NCBI GenBank assembly: GCA_018268545.1
Contig: JAFDWI010000112.1
Coordinates: 1-9,357 of the forward strand
Reading direction: 5' to 3'
Source of the DNA: Actinomycetota bacterium
GTDB lineage: Bacteria > Actinomycetota > Acidimicrobiia > Acidimicrobiales > Iamiaceae
Length of the DNA: 9,357 nt
How positions within the stretch are numbered: position 1 is the stretch's first letter; each line of letters opens with the position of its first letter. Under the pieces are notes generated by a model, which ran no database searches, had not been told where the DNA came from, and worked only from the letters and a program-made list of their open reading frames with translations. The translations under genes were made by a program, and so were the position numbers. Shown here in pieces: positions 1 through 5,439 of this stretch.

Positions 1-1
1 G

Positions 2-1219
2 GACGCTGCGCATGATGGATTCCAGGCGTGTCTCGGTGTAGTCGAAACTCCACGAATCCCGACTGGCGTTCTGCTGCATCTCGAGCGCGGACGTTGCGAC
101 GCCACCGGCGTTCGCTGCCTTGCCGGGTCCGAACAACACACCGGCCTCGGCCAAGATCCGGATTCCGGCGGGCGTCGTGGGCATGTTCGCTCCTTCGGCG
201 ATCGCCACACACCCGTTCGCGACCAGCGAACGGCACCCGGCCTCGTCGAGTTCGTTCTGTGTGGCGCTCGGGATCACGAGTTCCGCGGGGACGTCCCAGA
301 CCTTCCGGCCGGCCACATATCGACTGCCGGGTCGACGATCCGCGTAGTCCGAAACGGGGCCGCGCTCCATCTCCTTGACCGACTTGAGCAGTTCGAGGTC
401 GATTCCGCCCTCGTCGACGACGTAGCCGGTCGAATCCGAACACGCGACGACGTCGGCCCCGAGCTGCTGCAGCTTCTCGATCGCGTACAGGGCGACGTTG
501 CCGGCACCGGACACGATGGCGCGGCGACCCTCGATCGCCTCGCCACGGGCTTCGAGCATCGCCTGCATGAAGAACACGGCGCCGTAACCGGTGGCCTCGG
601 TCCGGACCTGCGAGCCGCCCCAGTCGAGGCCCTTCCCGGTGAGGGTGCCGGACTCGTAACGGTTCGTGATCCGTTTGAACTGGCCGAAAAGGTAGCCGAG
701 CTCGCGTCGCCCGACCCCGATGTCGCCCGCGGGGACGTCGGTGTACTCGCCCAGATGGCGATGCAGCTCGGTCATGAACGACTGGCAGAAACGCATGATC
801 TCCCGGTCGGATCGCCCTTTCGGATCGAAGTCCGACCCGCCCTTGGCGCCGCCGATGGGCAGCCCGGTGAGTGCGTTCTTGAAGATCTGTTCGAAACCGA
901 GGAACTTGATGATGCTCAGGTTCACCGAGTCGCGGAACCGAAGGCCGCCCTTGTAGGGCCCGAGCGCCGAATTGAACTCGACGCGGTAGCCACGGTTGAC
1001 GTGCACGTGACCGTCGTCGTCTTCCCAGGGGACGCGAAAGATGATCTGTCGTTCGGGTTCGCAGAGACGATCGACGAGGCTCGCCTCGGTGAGTTCGGGT
1101 CGGAGACGGAACACCGGCTCGAGCGAATCGAGTACCTCGTGGACGGCCTGGTGGAACTCTGCTTCGCCGGGGTTCCGTCGGATCACGGTGTCGAAGATCG
1201 AATCGATGGCGCGGGTCAC
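2..1219 (-). CDS. gdhA: NADP-type glutamate dehydrogenase (3' end cut by window edge)
   Basis: This gene encodes a hexameric-type glutamate dehydrogenase, which reductively aminates 2-oxoglutarate to glutamate in ammonia assimilation. 406 residues are visible. The E. coli enzyme has about 447, so roughly the last 40-45 are missing beyond the left edge. Visible motifs are PYKGG (about residues 88-92), GGAKGGSDFDPKG (123-135, catalytic Lys126), VPAGDIGVG (162-170, catalytic-domain Asp166), TEATGYG (207-213), the Rossmann turn GAGNVA (238-243) and AEGANMPTT (341-349). The reading frame is intact. Two in-frame GTG codons can start it, at 1231 and 1219. I chose 1219 because GAAAGG (1231-1236) lies 11 bases upstream of it, whereas that sequence overlaps the 1231 codon and cannot serve it. 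The start choice is moderate; the family call is very strong. The gene follows the acyl-CoA dehydrogenase on the same strand but shows no functional link to the lipid genes, and is probably a separate housekeeping unit. Confidence 0.96.
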   Translation of the reverse strand, partial: MTRAIDSIFDTVIRRNPGEAEFHQAVHEVLDSLEPVFRLRPELTEASLVDRLCEPERQIIFRVPWEDDDGHVHVNRGYRVEFNSALGPYKGGLRFRDSVNLSIIKFLGFEQIFKNALTGLPIGGAKGGSDFDPKGRSDREIMRFCQSFMTELHRHLGEYTDVPAGDIGVGRRELGYLFGQFKRITNRYESGTLTGKGLDWGGSQVRTEATGYGAVFFMQAMLEARGEAIEGRRAIVSGAGNVALYAIEKLQQLGADVVACSDSTGYVVDEGGIDLELLKSVKEMERGPVSDYADRRPGSRYVAGRKVWDVPAELVIPSATQNELDEAGCRSLVANGCVAIAEGANMPTTPAGIRILAEAGVLFGPGKAANAGGVATSALEMQQNASRDSWSFDYTETRLESIMRSV

Positions 1220-1296
1220 GGAATCGGTCACCTTTCGTATCGGTCGCTCCGGTCCCGGCGTCGGCTCGCCTTCTCACCGCCGGAGACCACACGGTA

Positions 1297-1318
1297 GCCG
1301 GGTGGCCCCGCGACCGGC
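1297..1318 (-). terminator. weak stem-loop just after the acyl-CoA dehydrogenase stop
   Basis: On the minus strand, GCCGG (1314-1318) can pair with CCGGC (1297-1301), with one further pair across a bulge, around a roughly 9-base GC-rich loop. It begins about five bases after the dehydrogenase stop codon. There is no T-run, so it would be a weak or non-canonical terminator. The remaining bases up to the glutamate dehydrogenase start include TACCGT (minus strand, 1291-1296), a possible -10 box for that gene. Confidence 0.22.
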
Positions 1319-1323
1319 GAGGG

Positions 1324-3600
1324 TCACCCCGATCGTGGAAGTCCGAGGCCGCGTTGGGCGATGATGCCGCGAAGCACCTCGGAGGTGCCGCCGTAGATCG
1401 TGGTGACCTGGCAGTGTCGCTCGGTCGCCTCGATCCAACCATCCGCGGGGGCGGATGCGTCGCCGTGGCGGCGCACGCCGTCGGCACCCAGCAGATCGAC
1501 GAGGTCCGACGCGGCACGCTGGTAGTGCTCGGTCGTGAACAGCTTCGCCATCGTTCCCTCGACGCTCGGGAGCGTCCCGATGGACGCGAGCCATGCGGCG
1601 CGCCATCCGAGGAGGTTCGAGACCTCGTTCCCGATCGCTGCCGACGCGATGCGCTCGCGGACCAGCGGGTCGCCGAGCATCGTGGCACAGCCGTTCACCC
1701 CGGGCGTGCGCGCCGCCCATTGCACCGCGTGGTCGAGAAGGCGCACGGCCTCGCCGTACCAGGCCGAGTTCCGCTCGAACACGAGCGCGGTCATCATCAC
1801 ACCCCAGCCGCCGTCGACCGCGCCCACCCGGTAGCGGTCGTCGACGACCACGTCGTCGTAATAGGTGATGTTCGTGCGTTCGCCGCCCATGGTGTGCACC
1901 GGTGAGATCTCGATGCCGGGAGAGTCGAGCGGGACGACGAACATCGTCAGACCCTTGTGTTTGGCGACATCGGGGTTCGTGCGGGTGAGCAGGAACACGT
2001 AGCTCGCTTCGTGCGCGAGGGTCGTGAACATCTTGGAGCCGTTGATCGTCCAGGTGTCGCCGTCCCGTACCGCCTTCGTGGCGCAGGCCGCCACGTCCGA
2101 TCCCGACTCGGGCTCGGAATAACCCAGTGCGGTGATCTTCTCGCCAGAGAGGATCTCGGGGACGATCGTCGACTTCTGCCATTCGGTGCCTTCGAGCAGG
2201 ATCGTGTGCGCGACGAGACTCGCGACGCCGATCCCGTCGACGGGTGCGCCCGACAGGTACATCTGCTCGCTCAGCACGTTCATCTCCAGCGGCGAACGGC
2301 CACCACCTCCGTACTCGACGGGCCAACCCGCGGAGATCCATCCCTGGGCGGCCATCGCCCGGTGCAGGCCCCAGTCGTGGATGGTCCCGGTCGCATGCGC
2401 TCGTTCGATCACGTCCGCGGTGACGTGCTCGGCCAGGAACGTCGAGACCTCCGCCTCGAACGTCTCGACGTCGGTGCCCAACCGGAAGTCCGGGCCGCGC
2501 CGTTCCGCCCGGGAAGGTGTCGACGGTCGAACGACGGGCTTGGTCGTGGCGGCGAGGTCGACGGGCCGCCCCTCCGCGTCGACGGGTACGATCCGATCGG
2601 CCAGCACCTGCAGCTCACGTCGCGGGTCACCGAGCAACAGGCGGGTCGACTTGGCCCGCCGGAAGTACAGCTGCACGTCGTATTCGTCCATGAAGCCGTA
2701 GCCGCCGTGGGTGTGCAGCGCGATCTTGGTGGCGCGCTCGGCGGTCTCACCGGCGAAACAGAACGCGGTCGACGCGAATCGCGGACCGATCGTCTCGTTC
2801 TCGTCCAACGCCCAAACGGCTTTCGCCGCGAGGAGCTCTGCACCGTCCAGCGCGCAGGCGACATCCGCGAGGGGGTGCGCCACCGCCTGGAACGAGCCGA
2901 TCGGGACGCCGAACTGTCTGCGTTCCTTCGCGTAGGTGACGCCGAGGTCCAGTGCCGCTCGGGCGAGGCCGCACAGCCACACTGCCGTGAGCGCTCGCCA
3001 TTCGTCCTGGGCCACGTCGAACAGCCGGGTGGCATCGGTGCCCGACGCGAGCACGGCGTAGCCCGGCGAGCCCGGACCGACGGCGACGTCGGCGAGTGGA
3101 GCGTGCGCGGTGTTCGCGATGGTCGAGCCGCTGCGACCGGGACCGTCGACGACGATGAGTCGGTCGCCGTCGAACGCGACGACGTGATCGGCGATCGCGG
3201 CGCCGGGGACCACACGTGCGATCCCGTCGGTCGCGACCCGTGGTGCGAGCACGGCGATCGTCGTTCCCGCGGCGATGCCGGGGAGCCGTTCGTCGTCGCT
3301 CGCACACTCGGCCAGCAGGCGTCCGGCCACGAGCACCTCGACGACGGGGACCGGTGCGACGTGCGCGGCGCAGGCAGCGGCTGCGACGGCGAGATCGGCG
3401 AGGGATGCACCCATACCGCCCACGGACTCGGGCAGGCCCATCGCCCAGACGCCGACTTCGCCCAACGCGTCGTACAACGTGGCCGAAAAACCGTTCGAGG
3501 CCTCGGCGGCGCGGACCGCATCGGCGTCGGCGAGGTCGTCGAGCAAGGCATCGAGTGCTGACGCCAGCTGGTGTTGTTCGTCGGTGGGGGACAGGTCCAT
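1324..3600 (-). CDS. fused two-module acyl-CoA dehydrogenase (FadE34-like architecture)
   Basis: The 758-residue product is about twice the usual acyl-CoA dehydrogenase length and contains two modules. Such enzymes make the alpha,beta double bond in acyl-CoAs using FAD. The N-terminal module (about 1-338) has RRQFG (227-231) and HTHGGYGF (296-303) but no SEPxxGSD motif. A charged linker (about 339-372) follows. The C-terminal module (about 373-758) has YSEPESGSDV (494-503), NGSKMFTT (520-527), VFER with a candidate catalytic Glu609, and IYGGTSE (735-741), but no RxFG motif. The start at 3600 is set by GAGGAG (3608-3613) seven bases upstream. An upstream in-frame ATG at 3816 would overlap the neighbouring gene and was rejected. 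Mycobacterial FadE34 is a known fused enzyme acting on steroid side chains, and separate FadE pairs form alpha2beta2 enzymes. Substrate here is inferred from the neighbours only. A palindromic operator lies 44 bases upstream. Confidence 0.93.
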   Translation of the reverse strand: MDLSPTDEQHQLASALDALLDDLADADAVRAAEASNGFSATLYDALGEVGVWAMGLPESVGGMGASLADLAVAAAACAAHVAPVPVVEVLVAGRLLAECASDDERLPGIAAGTTIAVLAPRVATDGIARVVPGAAIADHVVAFDGDRLIVVDGPGRSGSTIANTAHAPLADVAVGPGSPGYAVLASGTDATRLFDVAQDEWRALTAVWLCGLARAALDLGVTYAKERRQFGVPIGSFQAVAHPLADVACALDGAELLAAKAVWALDENETIGPRFASTAFCFAGETAERATKIALHTHGGYGFMDEYDVQLYFRRAKSTRLLLGDPRRELQVLADRIVPVDAEGRPVDLAATTKPVVRPSTPSRAERRGPDFRLGTDVETFEAEVSTFLAEHVTADVIERAHATGTIHDWGLHRAMAAQGWISAGWPVEYGGGGRSPLEMNVLSEQMYLSGAPVDGIGVASLVAHTILLEGTEWQKSTIVPEILSGEKITALGYSEPESGSDVAACATKAVRDGDTWTINGSKMFTTLAHEASYVFLLTRTNPDVAKHKGLTMFVVPLDSPGIEISPVHTMGGERTNITYYDDVVVDDRYRVGAVDGGWGVMMTALVFERNSAWYGEAVRLLDHAVQWAARTPGVNGCATMLGDPLVRERIASAAIGNEVSNLLGWRAAWLASIGTLPSVEGTMAKLFTTEHYQRAASDLVDLLGADGVRRHGDASAPADGWIEATERHCQVTTIYGGTSEVLRGIIAQRGLGLPRSG

Positions 3601-3607
3601 GGGAGCG

Positions 3608-3613
3608 CTCCTC
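3608..3613 (-). promoter_or_regulatory. Shine-Dalgarno site fixing the dehydrogenase start
   Basis: GAGGAG on the minus strand lies seven bases before the ATG at 3600. This decides between that start and the upstream in-frame ATG at 3816. Confidence 0.85.
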
Positions 3614-3638
3614 GGATCGTGGCGTGCCCGGCGTCGAA

Positions 3639-3644
3639 ACGCTA
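3639..3644 (-). promoter_or_regulatory. candidate -10 box for the fused acyl-CoA dehydrogenase
   Basis: TAGCGT on the minus strand fits the actinobacterial TANNNT -10 pattern and directly abuts the 3644-3662 palindrome. Transcription would then begin near 3632 and leave a roughly 30-base leader carrying the Shine-Dalgarno site. No clear -35 box is visible. A bound repressor would cover the spacer and -35 region. Confidence 0.35.
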
Positions 3645-3662
3645 TCTGACGACCCGTCAGAA
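3644..3662 (-). promoter_or_regulatory. palindromic operator, TetR-type candidate (site 1)
   Basis: The minus strand reads TTCTGACGGGTCGTCAGAT. Seven-base arms TCTGACG/CGTCAGA are perfect around a three-base centre. The site lies between the DUF3817 stop and the fused dehydrogenase start. A second copy at 5389-5407 matches at 17 of 19 positions. Short odd-centred palindromes like this are typical of TetR-family repressors of fatty-acid and sterol genes. The family is inferred, since no regulator gene is present in the window. Confidence 0.7.
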
Positions 3663-3685
3663 CATCACGCGTGTGCCCGAACCGG

Positions 3686-4042
3686 CTATGCGCCCGCGGT
3701 GGCCGTCGCAGGTTCGAGGTGTCCGTTTCGCTCGGCCCACCGTTCGAACCAGAGCGTCGCGAACGGTGGGACGGCGGCGAACAGGCCGAGGAGGATCCGC
3801 GACACGGGCCATCCACAGCGCTTCCCGACGACGATGGTGGTCACCAGATAAACCAGGAAGAACGTGCCGTGGATCGGCCCGACGACCCGGACCCCGATCG
3901 CATTGTGCGCGACGGCGTACTTGAAGACCATGGCGATCAACAGCGCGCCCCAGGAGATCGCTTCGGCGGTCGCGATGATCCGGAACAGGCGGATCGCGCC
4001 GTCCGGTGGCGCAGTGGTCGTACGGGGCGTGGTGGCGGACAT
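3686..4042 (-). CDS. DUF3817 small membrane protein
   Basis: The 118-residue protein matches the DUF3817 pattern as I recall it. It has AEAISWGALLIAMVFKY (26-42), GPIHGTFFLVY (55-65) and a third hydrophobic stretch (about 78-98). These give about three membrane segments after a Thr/Pro-rich, probably cytoplasmic, N-terminus. The family function is unknown, so no activity is assigned. The start at ATG 4042 is preferred over the in-frame ATG at 4069 because GAAGGA (4050-4055) lies seven bases before it, whereas the 4069 codon is preceded only by a C-rich run. The gene sits 57 bases after the CaiB-like gene and 85 bases before the fused dehydrogenase on the same strand. It is therefore probably co-transcribed with the former, and a role in membrane steps of lipid handling is possible but unproven. 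Confidence 0.85.
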   Translation of the reverse strand: MSATTPRTTTAPPDGAIRLFRIIATAEAISWGALLIAMVFKYAVAHNAIGVRVVGPIHGTFFLVYLVTTIVVGKRCGWPVSRILLGLFAAVPPFATLWFERWAERNGHLEPATATAGA

Positions 4043-4049
4043 CGTGGCA

Positions 4050-4055
4050 TCCTTC
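4050..4055 (-). promoter_or_regulatory. Shine-Dalgarno site selecting the DUF3817 start
   Basis: GAAGGA on the minus strand is seven bases from the ATG at 4042. It lies inside the reading frame that would begin at 4069, so it supports the shorter product. Confidence 0.7.
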
Positions 4056-4099
4056 GAAGGAGCGGTCATGGGGGAGGGTGTGTGGTGTGCCGTGGTGGT

Positions 4100-5332
4100 T
4101 CAGCCGAGTGCCCCGGCGTCGCGCAACGCGGCGATCTTGGCATCGTCGTAGCCGGCCACGTCACGCAGCACCGCGTCGGTATGTTGTCCGATCGTCGGCG
4201 CGTGCGTGGGGTTCGGGATCGATCCGCCCACGACCTTGATGGGTGTCGGCAGTTCGTCGGCCCCCAACTCCGAGGCGGGAATCCAACCGAGTCGGTCGAC
4301 GAACTGCGGGTCGTCGCCGATGTTCGCCGGTGTGTTGACCGGTGCGATCGGGGTGTTCACCTCGAGGCCGAAGTCGAGCCATGCCGCCGCGGTGCGCGAC
4401 CGGAAGATGCCGGTCAGCTCTCGCTGCAGTTCGGTGTTCCCTCGTGCGTGGTCCGCGTACTTCGACCCCGGCCAACGCTCGAACAGGTCGATCCGGTCGA
4501 CGCCTTCGCAGAAGTTCTTCCAGAAGGCCTGCTCGGACGCCATGAACAGCACGTGCCGGTCATCCGAGGTCGCGTAGATCTGATAGCGCACGCCCTCGCG
4601 CATGCCCGCTGTACCCGGCGCGCGCCGCACGAAGTCGTCCGAGGCATTGCCCGTCACCTCGGATTCGGGGCGTTCATAGGCCTTGAAGCTCTCCGAGCGG
4701 TACCAGTCGAATGCGGCGGCCGCATCGGACTGCGCGATCTCGAGCTGGTAGCCCTCACCGGATGCCCGCGCCCCGATGACACCGGCGAGGATGCCGAGCC
4801 CGCCGAACAGCGGCGCCGCGTTGATACCGATCGACACGTGTTCGGGGATGACCGTGAATCCTTCGTCGGTGACCTCGGGGGTCACGATGCCCGCCCAGGT
4901 GTCGTACGCGATGCCGTGCGAGGGCATCTGGGCGTACGGGCCGGTCATGCCGTACCCCGAGATCGTGATGAAGACGATCCTCGGATTGATCGCCCGCAGC
5001 GCCTCGTAACCCAGGCCCCGACGCTCCAGGCCGCCCGGGCGCATCGCCTCGACCACGACGTCGGCGTCTCGAACCAGGTCGCGGAACACCTCGGCGCCTT
5101 CGTCGGTGCGCAGGTCGAGCACGATCGACTTCTTGCCACGGTTGATGTGCAGGTGGAACAGCGACACGCCCTCGACGATCGGCCAGGTCATCTGGCGGAC
5201 GTAGTCCCCCGATGCCGGTTCGACCTTGATCACCTCGGCACCCAACTCGGCCAGCGCCGTGGTGATCGATGCCGGGCCGAGCATCGAACATTCGATGATG
5301 CGGACGCCTTGAAGTGGGGGGCGGACGGTCAT
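4100..5332 (-). CDS. CaiB/BaiF family (class III) CoA-transferase-like protein lacking the catalytic Asp
   Basis: The 410-residue product has the length and layout of class III CoA-transferases and the related alpha-methylacyl-CoA racemases. Visible landmarks are LQGVRIIECS (7-16), ALAELGAEVIKVEP (26-39), NRGKKSIVLDL (64-74), the block around GYGMTGPYA (126-134), SGEGYQ (191-196) and NTPANIGDDPQF (333-344). Aligned without gaps to formyl-CoA transferase from memory, the residue at the nucleophilic Asp169 position is Ile170 (context VSIGIN). His139 falls where the racemase catalytic His sits. Classic aspartyl-CoA chemistry is therefore doubtful. It may be a non-catalytic partner, a racemase-like variant or a changed enzyme. 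The ATG at 5332 has AGGAG (5338-5342) five bases upstream. It leads the leftward block and is divergent from the acyl-CoA synthetase, sharing a regulatory region with an operator. Confidence 0.9.
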   Translation of the reverse strand: MTVRPPLQGVRIIECSMLGPASITTALAELGAEVIKVEPASGDYVRQMTWPIVEGVSLFHLHINRGKKSIVLDLRTDEGAEVFRDLVRDADVVVEAMRPGGLERRGLGYEALRAINPRIVFITISGYGMTGPYAQMPSHGIAYDTWAGIVTPEVTDEGFTVIPEHVSIGINAAPLFGGLGILAGVIGARASGEGYQLEIAQSDAAAAFDWYRSESFKAYERPESEVTGNASDDFVRRAPGTAGMREGVRYQIYATSDDRHVLFMASEQAFWKNFCEGVDRIDLFERWPGSKYADHARGNTELQRELTGIFRSRTAAAWLDFGLEVNTPIAPVNTPANIGDDPQFVDRLGWIPASELGADELPTPIKVVGGSIPNPTHAPTIGQHTDAVLRDVAGYDDAKIAALRDAGALG

Positions 5333-5357
5333 TTCGGCTCCTGCCGGTGGGGCGGCG

Positions 5358-5376
5358 ACGGTGGTCGATCCACCGT
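5358..5376. repeat. inverted repeat in the CaiB-like gene leader
   Basis: The plus strand reads ACGGTGG, TCGAT, CCACCGT, giving perfect seven-base arms around a five-base centre. It lies between the CaiB-like start and the 5389-5407 operator. On the leftward transcript it could form a GC-rich hairpin about 25 bases before the start codon. It could also be a second protein-binding site. Its function is unknown. Confidence 0.45.
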
Positions 5377-5388
5377 GCGATGGACAGT

Positions 5389-5407
5389 TTCTGACGGGCC
5401 GTCACAT
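5389..5407 (+). promoter_or_regulatory. palindromic operator, TetR-type candidate (site 2, divergent promoter)
   Basis: The plus strand reads TTCTGACGGGCCGTCACAT. Its arms TCTGACG/CGTCACA differ from perfect by one base. It matches the minus-strand site at 3644-3662 at 17 of 19 positions. It sits in the 107-base region between the divergent CaiB-like and acyl-CoA synthetase genes, so one bound dimer could control both. It covers the expected -35 zone of the synthetase promoter. Confidence 0.7.
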
Positions 5408-5425
5408 CCTACGGAGCCACCCGGG

Positions 5426-5431
5426 TAACGT
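5426..5431 (+). promoter_or_regulatory. candidate -10 box for the acyl-CoA synthetase (possible leaderless transcript)
   Basis: TAACGT fits TANNNT and ends eight bases before the ATG at 5440. Transcription would therefore begin at or very near the start codon. No Shine-Dalgarno sequence precedes that ATG, which agrees with a leaderless mRNA, a common type in actinobacteria. The 5389-5407 operator lies about 18 bases upstream, over the -35 zone. Confidence 0.4.
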
Positions 5432-5439
5432 TGGCTTCC

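Noticed and set aside
1220..1231. GTG at 1231 as the glutamate dehydrogenase start
   Set aside because: It is in frame and possible, but the only nearby purine-rich ribosome site overlaps this codon and suits the GTG at 1219 better. It is kept only as an alternative.
1957..3561. Long open frame on the plus strand opposite the fused acyl-CoA dehydrogenase
   Set aside because: Its translation is Arg/Gly/Asp-rich with no family features. The opposite strand encodes a complete enzyme, so this is a high-GC shadow frame.
3601..3816. Upstream in-frame extension of the fused dehydrogenase to an ATG at 3816
   Set aside because: It would overlap the DUF3817 gene and translate through the operator. 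It shows no family similarity, and a good Shine-Dalgarno site precedes the ATG at 3600.
3671..5428. Long plus-strand open frame spanning the DUF3817 and CaiB-like genes
   Set aside because: It runs antisense to two recognisable proteins and has low-complexity, charged composition. It is a shadow frame.
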